Shown: positions 28,825 to 39,287, counted from the stretch's first letter. The stretch is 64,000 nucleotides of DNA from Ewingella americana (GCF_006438725.1 NZ_RCZD01000001.1:124001-188000); one strand, 5' to 3'. Notes: a model not told the origin generated them from the letters alone. Numbers and translations: made by a program.

Positions 28825-28911
28825 CTTATTATCAACGCCATATCCGGCGGTTTTATTTGTTTTCGTCAGCGGATTATCAGTTAACTGATCCGCCCTATTG
28901 GGAGAAGTATA

Positions 28912-29211
28912 ATGAGTATTGAACGTACACAGGCATCGCAGTCTGTCAGCCCGATCCAGCAGCGCGATCCATCCGACGTTGCAGCACAAGCGACTAAAAA
29001 AGAGAGTAACGTTGCGGCCCCGGTTAGCGGCACTGCCGTAACACTGAGCGATGCGCAGGCCACCCTGACACAATCAAGCTCACAAGATATCAATACTGCC
29101 CGCGTGGAACAGCTGAAACAGGCTATCCGTGATGGCAAGTTGACCATGGATACCGGCAAAATTGCCGATGCGCTGTTGCAAGACACCCAGGCTTACCTGA
29201 AGACGAATTAA
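28912..29211 (+). CDS. flgM: Anti-sigma-28 factor FlgM
   Basis: 99 residues, close to the E. coli length (97). It begins MSIERTQ; the C-terminal half, which binds sigma-28 in this family, has INTARVEQLKQAIRDGKLTMDTGKIADALL. The N-terminal half is low-complexity and likely disordered, as expected for an exported, partly unfolded protein. GGGAGAAG precedes the ATG. Confidence 0.95.
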   Translation: MSIERTQASQSVSPIQQRDPSDVAAQATKKESNVAAPVSGTAVTLSDAQATLTQSSSQDINTARVEQLKQAIRDGKLTMDTGKIADALLQDTQAYLKTN

Positions 29212-29264
29212 GTTGTAAGTAAGGTGAGCTCTACGGTGTTTACGTTGAAAGGTAATGAAGCCCG

Positions 29265-29702
29265 ATGAAGACTTTTATCAAGACCATGAATATGTTGGTT
29301 GAAACGCTGCAATCCCTGGATTTGATCATCAATCATGAACAAACCCTGCTCTGTTCCGGGCGTGTAAACGGAGTCGCTTTGCAGCACATCACCGAGCAGA
29401 AAAGTTCATTACTCACTACCGTAGATTACCTTGATAAACAGCGCCGTGAACACGACGTCAGGCTCAAACAAACCGCGCCCTATTCTCGTCAGCCCGAAAT
29501 TGCCAACATGTGGAAGACTGTGGTGCAACTCAGTCAAAAGCTTAGCCACATCAACCGCCACAACGGCATGTTGCTCGATAAGCAACTGGCGTATAACAGC
29601 CAGGCAATGGCGATCCTCAACGCCAGCCAAACTCAGAAACTGTACGGTCCTAATGGACAAACCTCTGTCAGCGGACAGTCTGTACGTAAGATTTCAGTTT
29701 AA
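29265..29702 (+). CDS. flgN: Flagellar export chaperone FlgN
   Basis: 145 residues, predominantly helical, at the conserved flgMN position. FlgN is the cytosolic chaperone for FlgK and FlgL. Sequence support comes from length, helical pattern and the C-terminal LNASQTQKLYGPNGQT segment, which occurs in enterobacterial FlgN. A bidirectional terminator follows at 29762. Confidence 0.9.
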   Translation: MKTFIKTMNMLVETLQSLDLIINHEQTLLCSGRVNGVALQHITEQKSSLLTTVDYLDKQRREHDVRLKQTAPYSRQPEIANMWKTVVQLSQKLSHINRHNGMLLDKQLAYNSQAMAILNASQTQKLYGPNGQTSVSGQSVRKISV

Positions 29703-29761
29703 CGACTGGGTTCGTTCCGCTCTTCTGATCTCGCCTTCTTTGCCGATTCGTAGACAAAAAA

Positions 29762-29781
29762 ATATCACCGACCGGTGATAT
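29762..29781. terminator. Bidirectional terminator between flgN and flhE
   Basis: ATATCACC and GGTGATAT pair around GACC. Seven As lie just to the left, giving a T-run for flhE, and CTTTCTTTTCT to the right for flgN. Confidence 0.85.
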
Positions 29782-29812
29782 CTTTCTTTTCTGCGCAAGG
29801 GCATCCGTCAAT

Positions 29813-30238
29813 TCAGCGATAGTTCACGATTATCTGTTGGCTAATAATCCGCAGCGGCGGATTGAGCCGGCCCTTTCCTTCCACAAAAAATATCATCTGG
29901 AAAGCAGACTGGGCAGATTGCCCATAAAACGCACGCGTCTGGCCGCTGGCACCATCAAGCTCGGCACAACGGTTGTTGGTATTGCACAGTCTGACCTGCA
30001 AACCGGCAGGCTGAGGGCCGTATAAACGATAGTTCCAACTGACAGAGTCAATAGACGCAGACGCGGTTTGCATCACGGGCGCGCTGGCAGGAGGGTTAAG
30101 CGCCGGGGTTGAACGCATCACGCCCCGGTTTTGCAGCGTCACGCCCTGCTGGCTGTCCGACCATGAGCCAGAGGCCGCGTGAGACGCAGAGCAGCCCAGC
30201 GCAAGCGCCGCCAGCGCATACCTCAACACCTTATTCAC
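29813..30238 (-). CDS. flhE: Flagellar protein FlhE
   Basis: 141 residues with a signal peptide ending CSASHAA, so periplasmic. It contains GSWSDSQQGVTLQNRGV and a C-terminal FFVEGKGRLNPPLRIISQQIIVNYR, as in enterobacterial FlhE. It has been linked to proton-leak control of the export gate. It overlaps the end of flhA by 8 bases, so it is co-translated as the last gene of flhBAE. Confidence 0.93.
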   Translation of the reverse strand: MNKVLRYALAALALGCSASHAASGSWSDSQQGVTLQNRGVMRSTPALNPPASAPVMQTASASIDSVSWNYRLYGPQPAGLQVRLCNTNNRCAELDGASGQTRAFYGQSAQSAFQMIFFVEGKGRLNPPLRIISQQIIVNYR

Positions 30239-32309
30239 CGCCGATGGTCGCCGTCATACGGATCTGGCGGGTATCGCTCATTTCCAAATTCGACATGACC
30301 GCAATTTGCGGCAGCGAGCGGCGCAGGAAGCGGGAGAGCAGCGAACGCAACGCGTGATTAACCAGCAGAACCGGCGGTGCGCCGTTGATCTCCTGCTGTT
30401 GCAACGCGGCCTGCGCCTGAGTCAGTAAGCGTTCAGCCAGGCCCGGTTCCAATCCACCACCGCCCTGTAATGCCTGCAATAGCAGACGCTCAAGCGCCGT
30501 ATCCAGCCCGATCACCTGCACTTCGCCGGATCCCGGGAACCACTGTTGCGTAATAGCACGTCCCAGCGCCACGCGGACCAACGAAGTGAGTTCGTTAGGA
30601 TCACTTTGCGTGGCAGCATGTTCGGCCAGTGTTTCAATAATGGTACGCATATCGCGAATAGAGACCCGCTCAGCCAGCAGGTTCTGCAGCACTTTGTGCA
30701 GCGTCGTCAGCGTCACCACACCGGGCACAAAATCTTCGGTCAGCTTCGGCAACTCTTTACTGACACGTTCCAGCAGTTCCTGTGTTTCCTGACGCCCGAA
30801 CAGCTCCTGCGCATGCAGGCTGATGAGATGATTGAGATGGGTCGCGACCACAGTACTGGCCTCCACCACGGTAAAGCCCTGAATTTGTGCCTGCTCACGC
30901 AACGCCGGTTCGATCCAAACAGCGGCCAGACCGAAAGCCGGATCCTGGGTAATTTCGCCCGGCAGTTCGCCAATCGCGTTGCCTGGGTTAATCGCCATCC
31001 AGCGCCCCGGATGCGCTTCACCGGTACCGATTTCCACCCCTTTCATCATGATGCGATAACCGGCTGGCGGCAGTTCGAGGTTGTCGCGGATATGAATAAC
31101 CGGCGGCAAGTACCCCATCTCCTGCGCGAATTTCTTACGGATGCTGCGGATTCGCCCCAGCAGCTCGCCATTTTGGGCGTAATCCACCATCGGGATCAGC
31201 CGGTAACCGACTTCCATACCGAGCGAATCTTCCAGTTGAACGTCAGACCAGCTGGCTTCCACCAGCTGTTTGTTGTCGGTATTGACCGGTACGTTCTCTT
31301 TGGCCACGGCCGGTTTCTGTTGCTGACCGCGTGTCCACCAGGCCAGCGCTAACAGGCCACCGGTAAACATCAGAAACACGAAGTTTGGCATCCCGGGCAC
31401 CAAACCAAGCAGGCCAAGGACACAGGCGCTGAGCATCATGACACGCGGGTTACGGAACAGCTGGGTGACCATCTGCTCGCCAACGTCTTCGTTGGTGCCA
31501 ACGCGGGTCACGATAACACCCGCCGCCGTCGAGATAACCAGCGCCGGGATTTGTGCCACCAGACCATCACCGATGGTCAGCAAGGTGTAGCTCTCCGCCG
31601 CGTGGCCGAGATCCATATTGTGTTGCAGCACGCCGACCAGTAAACCGCCGACCACGTTGATGATCATGATCATCAGACCAGCGATGGCATCACCACGCAC
31701 GAATTTACTCGCACCGTCCATCGAGCCGTAAAAGTCCGCTTCCTGCGTCACTTCAGAGCGGCGCTGTTTGGCTTCATCTTCGCCAATCAACCCGGCGTTG
31801 AGGTCGGCGTCAATCGCCATCTGTTTGCCCGGCATCCCGTCAAGGACAAAACGCGCGCCCACTTCGGCGATACGCCCGGCCCCCTTGGTGATCACCATAA
31901 AGTTGATCAGCACCAGGATGATAAACACCACGATACCGATGGCGAAGTTACCGCCCACCAGGAAGTGACCGAAGGCTTCTACGACGCGCCCCGCGGCGGC
32001 GGTGCCGGTATGGCCCTCCAGCAGAATGATACGGGTCGAGGCGACGTTGAGTGACAAGCGCAGTAAGGTGGAGAACAGCAGAATAGTCGGGAACGCAGCA
32101 AATTCGAGGGTACGCTGGGTGAACATCGCCACCAGCAGCACCATAATTGACAGCGCAATATTGAAGGTGAACAACAGGTCGAGAATGAACGGCGGCAGCG
32201 GCAGCACCATCATCGACAGAATAATCAGAATCAGGATCGGCCCGGCCAGCACCTGCCACTGTGTGTCTTTAAAACTTGGTAAGCGCAGCAGCGCAGCCAG
32301 ATTACCCAT
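30231..32309 (-). CDS. flhA: Flagellar export gate protein FlhA
   Basis: 692 residues from the ATG at 32309 (MGNLAALLRLPSF), the E. coli length. The N-terminal 330 residues hold about eight transmembrane segments with the conserved LRLSLNVASTRIILLEGH and FVLDGMPGKQMAIDADLNAGLI. The C-terminal half is the cytosolic nonameric ring domain that docks chaperone-substrate complexes. It overlaps flhB by 8 bases (ATGGGTAA). The frame is open upstream, but those codons lie within flhB and show no FlhA homology. Confidence 0.97.
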   Translation of the reverse strand: MGNLAALLRLPSFKDTQWQVLAGPILILIILSMMVLPLPPFILDLLFTFNIALSIMVLLVAMFTQRTLEFAAFPTILLFSTLLRLSLNVASTRIILLEGHTGTAAAGRVVEAFGHFLVGGNFAIGIVVFIILVLINFMVITKGAGRIAEVGARFVLDGMPGKQMAIDADLNAGLIGEDEAKQRRSEVTQEADFYGSMDGASKFVRGDAIAGLMIMIINVVGGLLVGVLQHNMDLGHAAESYTLLTIGDGLVAQIPALVISTAAGVIVTRVGTNEDVGEQMVTQLFRNPRVMMLSACVLGLLGLVPGMPNFVFLMFTGGLLALAWWTRGQQQKPAVAKENVPVNTDNKQLVEASWSDVQLEDSLGMEVGYRLIPMVDYAQNGELLGRIRSIRKKFAQEMGYLPPVIHIRDNLELPPAGYRIMMKGVEIGTGEAHPGRWMAINPGNAIGELPGEITQDPAFGLAAVWIEPALREQAQIQGFTVVEASTVVATHLNHLISLHAQELFGRQETQELLERVSKELPKLTEDFVPGVVTLTTLHKVLQNLLAERVSIRDMRTIIETLAEHAATQSDPNELTSLVRVALGRAITQQWFPGSGEVQVIGLDTALERLLLQALQGGGGLEPGLAERLLTQAQAALQQQEINGAPPVLLVNHALRSLLSRFLRRSLPQIAVMSNLEMSDTRQIRMTATIGGE

Positions 32310-33453
32310 GTGTTTCTGTCTCTCCAGCAAAGTCCAGTGCTTCAGGCACTGGTAAACGTTCAGGTTTCTTCGGAGCCAATCCGCCTTCACGCTTCCAGCG
32401 CTTCAGCTGATAAACCCACGCCAGCACTTCTGCAACGGCGGCATAAAGCGCCGTCGGGATTTGCTGACCAATTTCACTGTGACGATAAAGCGCACGCGCC
32501 AGCGGCGGTGCCTCCAGCATCGGAATTTTGTGTTCGGCACCCAACTCTTTGATGCGCAGGGCAACGTCTCCGGCCCCTTTTGCCAACACCTTCGGCGCAC
32601 TCATTTTGTTTTCGCTGTATTGCAGCGCCACGGCGTAGTGGGTCGGGTTGGTGACAATGACGTCAGCTTTTGGCACGTCGGCCATCATGCGGCGTCTGGC
32701 CATGGCGCGTTGCTGCTGGCGGATGCGGCTTTTAACATGCGGGTCACCTTCCTGACTTTTGAATTCGTCACGGATGTCCTGCTTACTCATGCGCAGCTTT
32801 TTAATGTGCGTCCAGATCTGCCAGAAAACGTCAAAGCCCACCATCGGGGTCAACCCCAGCACGATCATGATCCCGCAGAAGGCAATCATGTTCAGTGCTT
32901 CGCCCAGCGCCGGGATGGTGGGTTGTGCCATCAGCCTCATCATCTCCGGCCAGTGGTGCCACAGATACAGGCCGCATATCCAGCCGACAATCGTGGCTTT
33001 CAGGATGGCTTTCAGCAGTTCAGCCAGGACCTGAGCGGAGAACATCCGCTTGATCCCGGCAATGGGATTCATACGGCTAAGCTGCGGGGCAAAGGATTTG
33101 CTGCTGAAGTTCAGCCCCCCCAGCAACAGCGGTGCGGCCAGAGCCACCAGAATCAGCCCGCCAATCACCGGCAGCAGCGCCCACACGGCGCGCCCGAGCA
33201 AAGCGGCAATCTGTTGCTGCATTTGCTGGTCATTACTGACGATGTCGTGGTCAAAATTCAGCCCCTGAGAGATCATCGCCGCCAGTTGACGCGCCATCGA
33301 CCCACCGGACACCCACAGCAACGACAAACCGGCTCCCATCATCAGCATGGAAGTCAGTTCGCGCGAACGCGGGATTTGCCCATCCTCGCGGGCTTTTTCA
33401 AGCTTATGGGGTGTGGGGGCTTCGCTTTTTTCGAGATCGCTGTCTTCAGCCAC
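32302..33453 (-). CDS. flhB: Flagellar export specificity-switch protein FlhB
   Basis: 383 residues (E. coli 382). Four transmembrane segments follow the N-terminal TPHKLEKAREDGQIPRSREL motif. The autocleavage site is Asn269-Pro270 in VIVTNPTHYAVAL, matching the Salmonella numbering. It governs the change from rod/hook to filament export. It is first in flhBAE, 181 bases downstream of cheZ, with a cheZ terminator in between. That gap probably holds the class 2 promoter, but I could not place a convincing FlhDC box. Confidence 0.97.
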   Translation of the reverse strand: MAEDSDLEKSEAPTPHKLEKAREDGQIPRSRELTSMLMMGAGLSLLWVSGGSMARQLAAMISQGLNFDHDIVSNDQQMQQQIAALLGRAVWALLPVIGGLILVALAAPLLLGGLNFSSKSFAPQLSRMNPIAGIKRMFSAQVLAELLKAILKATIVGWICGLYLWHHWPEMMRLMAQPTIPALGEALNMIAFCGIMIVLGLTPMVGFDVFWQIWTHIKKLRMSKQDIRDEFKSQEGDPHVKSRIRQQQRAMARRRMMADVPKADVIVTNPTHYAVALQYSENKMSAPKVLAKGAGDVALRIKELGAEHKIPMLEAPPLARALYRHSEIGQQIPTALYAAVAEVLAWVYQLKRWKREGGLAPKKPERLPVPEALDFAGETETHG

Positions 33454-33571
33454 CGGTCGGTTCCTGTCTGCTCTGCGGGCATAATTTCATGCCTATAATG
33501 GCAAAAGCGCTGAAGTCTCATGGAGGGAATAAAGGCTAAAACAGAGGGCTATTCATTTGATGAATAAATTG

Positions 33572-33617
33572 CGGATAAAAAACACCCTCCGTTTGCCCAG
33601 AATGTGCAAACGGAGGG
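33572..33617 (-). terminator. Terminator after cheZ
   Basis: CCCTCCGTTTGC (33585-33596) and GCAAACGGAGGG (33606-33617) form a perfect 12-bp stem; on the minus strand it is followed by TGTTTTTTATCC. It closes the receptor-cheRBYZ transcript. Confidence 0.92.
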
Positions 33618-33634
33618 GGACAAAACACCATGCA

Positions 33635-34294
33635 TCAGAAACCTAAGGAATCCAGCAAGTCATCAACCTGCTCTTGCGAGGCCACAACACCTACGCCGGT
33701 CGCGTTCAACTGCGGTCCGTTCAGCAAACCGTCATTCTCACGTTTGGCTTTGGTTTGCTGTTCCGGGATGTTCTCCATCAGCACCATCAACAGCTGGTTT
33801 TCAATCTCCTGCACGACGGTCATCATGCGTTTGATCACCTGCCCGGTCAGATCCTGGAAGTCCTGTGCCATCATGATTTCCATCAATTGGGCATTAGTGA
33901 AACTGGTATGTTCCGGCACTTCTTTCAGGTAACTGCGGGTGTCGGACACCAGCACCCGTGCATCTGACAGTTCGATCGGGTTTTCGAACCACTGGTCCCA
34001 GCGTGCGTCGAGCTTTTTAGCCTCAGATTCCAGTTTGTTCTGACGTGGTTGCGCAGCTTCCACACAGTTCAAGGCACGTTCCGCCGCCTGAGCCGTCATG
34101 GTCACCACATAGTCCAGGCGATCGCGGGCATCGGGAATCGCTTCCGCAGCTTGCGCGATAGCCTGATCCAGGCCCAGTTCACGCATACTGTCGCGCAGCA
34201 TGCGAGTCAGTTGCCCTATACGGGCGATAATATCGCCCGCAGTTGCCGCATCATTTGCAGGCATTGGTATTCCCTGATGAATAAAATCAGCCAT
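33635..34294 (-). CDS. cheZ: CheY-P phosphatase CheZ
   Basis: 219 residues (E. coli 214). The long four-helix hairpin carries the catalytic glutamine region [16 protein letters not shown]. The C-terminal CheY-binding peptide ([13 protein letters not shown]) is intact. It dephosphorylates CheY-P. It is 8 bases after cheY, last gene of the che operon. Confidence 0.97.
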   Translation of the reverse strand: MADFIHQGIPMPANDAATAGDIIARIGQLTRMLRDSMRELGLDQAIAQAAEAIPDARDRLDYVVTMTAQAAERALNCVEAAQPRQNKLESEAKKLDARWDQWFENPIELSDARVLVSDTRSYLKEVPEHTSFTNAQLMEIMMAQDFQDLTGQVIKRMMTVVQEIENQLLMVLMENIPEQQTKAKRENDGLLNGPQLNATGVGVVASQEQVDDLLDSLGF

Positions 34295-34302
34295 ATCCGC
34301 TC

Positions 34303-34692
34303 CTACATGCCTAATTTTTCGAAAATTTTACCCAACTTCTCTTCAAGAGTTGCTGCGGTAAAGGGTTTGACAACATAACCACTGGCGCCGGCCTGTGCTG
34401 CTGCCACGATGTTCTCTTTCTTCGCTTCTGCGGTCACCATCAGGACCGGAAGTTTAGCCAGCGCAGCATCGCCACGGATGGTTTTCAGCAGGTCAAGACC
34501 ATCCATGTTGGGCATGTTCCAGTCGGATACCACGAAGTCAAAACCACCGGCGCGTAATTTATTCAGTGCGTCAACACCGTCTTCTGCTTCTTCAACGTTC
34601 TGAAAGCCGAGCTCTTTAAGCAGGTTGCGCACAATGCGCCGCATGGTGGAAAAGTCGTCTACAACCAAAAAACGCAGGTTTGGATCGGCCAT
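34303..34692 (-). CDS. cheY: Chemotaxis response regulator CheY
   Basis: 129 residues, the standard size. The phosphoacceptor is Asp57, with Asp12 and Asp13 in the acidic pocket, Thr87, Tyr106 and Lys109 all at the E. coli positions. Phosphorylated CheY binds the motor switch and promotes clockwise rotation. Confidence 0.98.
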   Translation of the reverse strand: MADPNLRFLVVDDFSTMRRIVRNLLKELGFQNVEEAEDGVDALNKLRAGGFDFVVSDWNMPNMDGLDLLKTIRGDAALAKLPVLMVTAEAKKENIVAAAQAGASGYVVKPFTAATLEEKLGKIFEKLGM

Positions 34693-34743
34693 TTTATGCT
34701 CCTAAAATTCTGTTTTTCGTTCAGCCTTGTACGGTCTGAAAAA

Positions 34744-35793
34744 TTAAATACGTAACGCCTGTCCGGCTGATATTTGTGCCAACATGCGCTGGCTGATTTG
34801 GCTGAGATCCACTACTTCATTGACCCCGCCGGTGGCAATTGCCTCACGTGGCATTCCAAACACCACGCAACTGGCTTCGTTTTGCGCCAGAGTATAAGCC
34901 CCGGCCCGATGCATCTCCAGTATGCCGGCCGCGCCGTCATTGCCCATTCCCGTCAGGATCACCCCAACGGCATTGCGTCCGGCGAACTGCGCCACCGAAC
35001 GGAATAACACGTCAACCGACGGACGATGGCGGTTGACCGCCGGGCCGTCGTTTAACTTAACCTGATAGTTAGCGCCGCTGCGGGTCAGCTCCATATGCCG
35101 GTCACCCGGTGCAATATAAGCATGGCCCGGCAATACGCGCTCACCGTCTTCCGCCTCTTTCACCGTGATCTGACACAGTTTATTTAGCCGTTCGGCAAAC
35201 GAACGGGTAAACCCTGGTGGCATATGTTGAGTGATCATCAGCGCCGGACAGGTCGGTGGCAGCGGTTGCAGCACGTGGCGGATAGCCTCGGTGCCGCCGG
35301 TGGAAGAGCCGATAGCGATCAATTTTTCACTGCTGAGCAGCGGCATACTGGCCAGCATACGTGGCTGGTCAAGATTGACACTCTTGTTCAGCCGCGCTTT
35401 CGACGCGGTACGGATCTTGTCTGCAATCAGTTCGCTGTAGGCCAGCATTCCTTCGCGGATACCCAACTGCGGCTTGGTGACAAAATCAATCGCCCCCAGT
35501 TCCAGCGCCCTCAGGGTGATTTCTGAGCCTTTTCCGGTCAGCGACGACACCATCACTACCGGCATCGGGCGCAAACGCATCAGTTTTTCGAGGAAATCCA
35601 GCCCGTCCATGCGTGGCATTTCGACGTCCAGCGTCAGTACCTGCGGGTTGAATTTCTTAATCAGGTCACGAGCCACCAGCGGATCCGGTGCTGTCGCAAC
35701 CATTTCCATATCGGGATGACTGTTAATAATTTCGGTCATCAACTGGCGCATCAACGCCGAGTCATCAACGCTCAACACTCTGATTTTATTCAT
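34744..35793 (-). CDS. cheB: Chemotaxis methylesterase CheB
   Basis: 349 residues. An N-terminal receiver domain has Asp10, Asp11 and the phosphoacceptor Asp56. The C-terminal methylesterase has Ser164 in [10 protein letters not shown] and His190 in [10 protein letters not shown], matching the Salmonella catalytic residues, with the third member expected in [11 protein letters not shown]. It demethylates and deamidates receptors. Its ATG overlaps the cheR stop by one base (TAATG). Confidence 0.98.
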   Translation of the reverse strand: MNKIRVLSVDDSALMRQLMTEIINSHPDMEMVATAPDPLVARDLIKKFNPQVLTLDVEMPRMDGLDFLEKLMRLRPMPVVMVSSLTGKGSEITLRALELGAIDFVTKPQLGIREGMLAYSELIADKIRTASKARLNKSVNLDQPRMLASMPLLSSEKLIAIGSSTGGTEAIRHVLQPLPPTCPALMITQHMPPGFTRSFAERLNKLCQITVKEAEDGERVLPGHAYIAPGDRHMELTRSGANYQVKLNDGPAVNRHRPSVDVLFRSVAQFAGRNAVGVILTGMGNDGAAGILEMHRAGAYTLAQNEASCVVFGMPREAIATGGVNEVVDLSQISQRMLAQISAGQALRI

Positions 35794-36665
35794 TACCTCT
35801 CCTTGGCGAGGCCGTAGACTGTCTGGCCGCGCAAATAAAATTCCCGGCTTATCTGGCTAAAGTTTTCGGAATGTCCCGCAAACATCAGGCCGCCCGGTTT
35901 GAGTAAAGGAACAAATCGGCGCAAAATGGCTTCCTGCGTTTCTTTATCAAAATAAATCATGACGTTACGACAAAAAATGGCGTCGAAGGGACCGTTAAGG
36001 TTCCACTGACTCGCCAGCAAATTGAGCTGCTGAAAAGCCACCATTTGTGCCAGTTCGGGACGGATGCGTACCAGTCCACTGTGCGGGCCGGTTCCCTTGA
36101 AGAAAAATTTCTGCATTTGTTGCGCGCTCAGGGTGCGCAACTCTTCCTGGCGGTAAACGCCAGTGGTTGCCTTTTCCAGCACCTGCGTATCAATGTCACT
36201 GGCCTGAATTTTACAGGTCGACATGCGTGGCCCAAGGGCTTCACTCAACGTCATCGCGATGGAGTATGGCTCTTCCCCGGTAGAGGCCGCCGTGCTCCAG
36301 ACGCTGTAATTATTCGGGCGTGCCCGGGCGTGTTCGGCCAGTATCGGGAAGTGATGTGCTTCACGAAAGAACGCCGTCAGGTTGGTGGTCAGCGCATTGA
36401 TAAACGCCTGCCACTCCGCACTGTTAGGGTCACTTTCCAGCATCACCAGATAATGGCCAAAATCGTTAATCCCTAATAGCCGCAGGCGACGCACCAGGCG
36501 GTTATAGACCATCTCTCTTTTGTGGTCCGCCAGGACAATACCCGCGCGCTGATAAATCAGCTCGCTGATACGGCGGAAATGGGTATCCGACAGCGGTAAA
36601 CGCTGAATCATCTGCGCCATAATTGACGCAGTGTCGGCACTCTGACTTGTATTAGGAGCACTCAT
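35793..36665 (-). CDS. cheR: Chemoreceptor methyltransferase CheR
   Basis: 290 residues. An N-terminal helical domain is followed by the SAM-binding fold ([25 protein letters not shown]) and the [25 protein letters not shown] segment. It methylates receptor glutamates; the receptor just upstream ends in NWETF, the CheR docking sequence. A 234-base gap separates the two genes where E. coli has tap; no second receptor is present. Confidence 0.97.
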   Translation of the reverse strand: MSAPNTSQSADTASIMAQMIQRLPLSDTHFRRISELIYQRAGIVLADHKREMVYNRLVRRLRLLGINDFGHYLVMLESDPNSAEWQAFINALTTNLTAFFREAHHFPILAEHARARPNNYSVWSTAASTGEEPYSIAMTLSEALGPRMSTCKIQASDIDTQVLEKATTGVYRQEELRTLSAQQMQKFFFKGTGPHSGLVRIRPELAQMVAFQQLNLLASQWNLNGPFDAIFCRNVMIYFDKETQEAILRRFVPLLKPGGLMFAGHSENFSQISREFYLRGQTVYGLAKER

Positions 36666-36730
36666 ATTCGGACTCCTTAAACGGACAGACTTTGATGTTA
36701 TTACCCAATTGGCTTTCTTCCTTCACTCAC

Positions 36731-36751
36731 CAGAGGCAGAAACTGCCTCTG
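36731..36751 (-). promoter_or_regulatory. Hairpin between the receptor gene and cheR
   Basis: CAGAGGCAG and CTGCCTCTG form a perfect 9-bp stem with an AAA loop. It has no T-run in either direction. It may lower cheRBYZ expression relative to the receptor or protect the receptor mRNA; this is inference. Confidence 0.55.
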
Positions 36752-36899
36752 TCATGCCGTTGTTGCGCGAGTGCGCAGCGGTTAAGCGGCGCGTTGTTAC
36801 GGGCGACGCGCCGACCCGATAGTACTTCATTACCAACAGCATCAGTCCAAAAGCGGTTACCGCAAAAAAGCTATACCCACGAAATGATTAACGCAGGGA

Positions 36900-38576
36900 T
36901 CAGAAGGTTTCCCAGTTTTCACTCAGATTGCTTTCAGTCTGACGAGCCCCTGACAGGTTCGGCGTCAGTAAGGGTGCACGCGTGGAGGCTGTACCCGGGC
37001 GAGATCCGCTGATCTGATGCTTGCCGAGAGTAAATACCGCCACAGATTGCGTCAGTAAGCTGGCCTGTTCTTCCAGGGCAGCAGAAGCTGATGCAGACTC
37101 TTCCACCAGCGAGGCGTTCTGTTGGGTGACGCGGTCCATTTCAGTAATGGCCTGCGCTACCTGCTCTATCCCACGGCTTTGTTCATCGGAAGCGGAGGTG
37201 ATTTCACCCATGATGTCAGTCACGCGGGTTACCGCGCTGACCATATCACTCATGGTTTCACCCGCACTTTCGGCCAGAACCGAGCCGGTATTGATACGGC
37301 TTACGGAGTCATCGATCAGGCCTTTGATCTCTTTCGCCGCCTGGGCGCTGCGCTGTGCCAGACTGCGCACTTCGCCGGCGACCACGGCAAACCCACGTCC
37401 CTGCTCACCGGCACGTGCGGCTTCTACCGCAGCGTTCAGTGCCAGAATGTTGGTCTGGAAAGCAATACCGTCGATCACACCGGTAATGTCGGTAATTTTC
37501 TTCGAACTGGCAGCGATGTCGCTCATGGTTTGCACCACGTTGGAGACCACTTTGCCGCCCTTCTGCGCAGTTTCAGACGCACTCAGTGCCAGTTGGCTGG
37601 CCTGGCGGGCATTTTCGGCGTTCTGTTTCACGGTCGCGGTCAGCTGTTCCATACTGGCAGCGGTCTGCTCCAGTGAAGAAGCCTGCTGTTCAGTACGTGA
37701 TGAGAGATCGTTGTTACCGGCAGAGATTTCGCTCGCCCCGCTGTAAATCGCATCTGCGCCCTGACGGACACCGGAAACGGTGCGGATCAGTTCGTCCTGC
37801 ATGTCGCGCAAACTTTCTGCCAACTGGCCGATTTCGTTACGGCTGGCAACGGTGATTTCCTGCGTCAGGTCACCCCGGGCAATGTGGCGGATGTTCTCAA
37901 CCAGTGCCTGCAGCGGATGAACCAGAATACGCTGCACACCCAACCAGGCGAGCGCGATGAACAGAATCAGCACTGCCAGAATCGCCCCCAGCACCCAAAC
38001 TGCATGGTTGAAGGAGTTTTCACTGACGTGAACCGCGCCGTTATACAGGCGGTCGTTCTGATCGATATAGTTCACGAAGGCTTTTTCAAACCCGTCCTGA
38101 TACTTCTGGGTCGGTTGTTCGAAGAAGTCATTGATGCGACCTATACCGATAAGCTGAATCAATTCACTCAGCGCACCATTCAGTACTTCATAGTTCTTTT
38201 TCACGTCTGCCGCATACGCTGGGTTCTGGCTGGCATCAGCAGGAATTTTCAGGTAGTTAGCATAATGTTCCGAAGCAATCTTCAGATTTTTCTGCGCGGT
38301 TTCGGTCAGTTCTTTTACCGTCGCGCCGCTGCCCATCTGATTGGCATCCAGCATAAAGCGGATACCTGCACGGTTCAGCGTGTTTCGGGTTTGCAGCAAA
38401 TACACCCAACTGGCATTCAGCTCGGCCTGTTGCAAACGAATCTGCTGGGAAGTGGCAAAATTATCTTTATCGGTTTTAAGCGACTTGAAGAACAGTCCAC
38501 CAGAAGTCAACTGTAAGGCACCGAATACCACCAGTAAGATCACGATGGCCGTGACCACTTTCATACGCTTAAACAT
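36900..38576 (-). CDS. tsr: Tsr-like methyl-accepting chemoreceptor
   Basis: 558 residues: TM1 at about 7-30, a four-helix periplasmic ligand domain, TM2 at about 190-215, HAMP, and a cytoplasmic signalling domain with the hairpin tip [30 protein letters not shown] region. The C-terminus is NWETF, the CheR/CheB docking pentapeptide. The ligand domain follows Tsr, not Tar: Arg64 and Asn68 in [16 protein letters not shown] and Thr156 in FFEQPTQ match the serine-binding residues of E. coli Tsr. Serine sensing is therefore likely. It sits where E. coli has tar, with its own sigma-28 promoter upstream. Confidence 0.9.
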   Translation of the reverse strand: MFKRMKVVTAIVILLVVFGALQLTSGGLFFKSLKTDKDNFATSQQIRLQQAELNASWVYLLQTRNTLNRAGIRFMLDANQMGSGATVKELTETAQKNLKIASEHYANYLKIPADASQNPAYAADVKKNYEVLNGALSELIQLIGIGRINDFFEQPTQKYQDGFEKAFVNYIDQNDRLYNGAVHVSENSFNHAVWVLGAILAVLILFIALAWLGVQRILVHPLQALVENIRHIARGDLTQEITVASRNEIGQLAESLRDMQDELIRTVSGVRQGADAIYSGASEISAGNNDLSSRTEQQASSLEQTAASMEQLTATVKQNAENARQASQLALSASETAQKGGKVVSNVVQTMSDIAASSKKITDITGVIDGIAFQTNILALNAAVEAARAGEQGRGFAVVAGEVRSLAQRSAQAAKEIKGLIDDSVSRINTGSVLAESAGETMSDMVSAVTRVTDIMGEITSASDEQSRGIEQVAQAITEMDRVTQQNASLVEESASASAALEEQASLLTQSVAVFTLGKHQISGSRPGTASTRAPLLTPNLSGARQTESNLSENWETF

Positions 38577-38611
38577 GTTGTACCTTTTTTAATGTGATTC
38601 ATCTAAAAGGG

Positions 38612-38638
38612 TTATCGGCAGGAGGCGTGAGAACTTTA
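38612..38638 (-). promoter_or_regulatory. Sigma-28 (FliA) promoter for the receptor-cheRBYZ operon
   Basis: On the minus strand: TAAAGTTC-N11-GCCGATAA. The -10 is perfect, the -35 has seven of eight matches, and the spacing is 11. It lies 36 bases upstream of the receptor ATG. Confidence 0.92.
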
Positions 38639-38683
38639 TGTGACAGGGGGCGAAATATCAGGGGGAGGATAATTATCTGATAA

Positions 38684-38705
38684 CGGGCGCAGCAGGCTGC
38701 GCCCG
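38684..38705 (-). terminator. Terminator after cheW
   Basis: CGGGCGCAG and CTGCGCCCG form a perfect 9-bp stem with a 4-base loop just beyond the cheW stop; on the minus strand TTATC follows. It separates motAB-cheAW from the receptor operon. Confidence 0.7.
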
Positions 38706-38712
38706 AAATGAC

Positions 38713-39210
38713 TTAGGCTTTCGTGACGCTCTCGAGCAACGCCATCTCTTCGCTGCTCAGCAGCTTCTCAATATCCACCAGGATCAGCATACGATCGCCC
38801 AGTGAACCCAGACCGGTCAGGTACTCAGTCGATAGGGTCACAGCAAATTCCGGCGCAGGGCGAATCTGGTCCTGCGTCAGCGACAGCACGTCTGAGACGC
38901 CGTCAACCACGATACCCACCACACGGTTTTCAAAATTCAGCACGATAACCACGGTATTTTCATTGTAGACCACGTTCTTCTGGGCAAATTTCACCCGCAG
39001 GTCGATGATCGGCACAATGACGCCGCGCAGGTTAGTCACGCCTTTAATAAACGACGGGGTGTTGGCAATACGGGTGACCTGATCATAACCACGGATCTCC
39101 TGAACTTTCAGGATATCAATGCCATATTCTTCATCGCCCAGTGTAAAAATCAGGAATTCCTGTCCTACAGTTTCACCCGCTATCTTCGTCACGGTTGCTA
39201 GTCCTGCCAT
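38713..39210 (-). CDS. cheW: Chemotaxis coupling protein CheW
   Basis: 165 residues from the ATG at 39210 ([13 protein letters not shown]), chosen because AAGGTGA lies 6 bases upstream and the E. coli protein begins at the same place. The body ([37 protein letters not shown]) is nearly identical to E. coli CheW. It links receptors to the CheA kinase in the polar array. Confidence 0.97.
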   Translation of the reverse strand: MAGLATVTKIAGETVGQEFLIFTLGDEEYGIDILKVQEIRGYDQVTRIANTPSFIKGVTNLRGVIVPIIDLRVKFAQKNVVYNENTVVIVLNFENRVVGIVVDGVSDVLSLTQDQIRPAPEFAVTLSTEYLTGLGSLGDRMLILVDIEKLLSSEEMALLESVTKA

Positions 39211-39243
39211 GTTGTTCACCTTCAATCGGTCAGCCAATGTGTT

Positions 39244-39268
39244 GCCTCACCCGTTTGGCCGGTGAGGC
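39244..39268 (-). promoter_or_regulatory. Hairpin between cheA and cheW
   Basis: GCCTCACC and GGTGAGGC form a perfect 8-bp stem with a 9-base loop in the 77-base gap. No T-run is seen, so cheW is probably still reached by readthrough. Confidence 0.5.
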
Positions 39269-39287
39269 CATGTCTGAAGTTATTTTG

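Noticed and set aside
32461-33498. A 345-codon frame opposite flhB
   Set aside because: Very long, but entirely antisense to a fully conserved flhB; His/Gln-rich composition is typical of reversed high-GC coding sequence.
33480-33560. Possible FlhDC box upstream of flhB (AATGGCAAAAGCG)
   Set aside because: One half resembles the consensus, but no second half occurs at 10-12 bases, so it was not listed as a site.
37021-37746. A 241-codon Ser/Ala/Val-rich frame opposite the chemoreceptor gene
   Set aside because: Antisense shadow of the conserved signalling domain; low-complexity composition comes from the reversed Ala/Gln/Glu codons.
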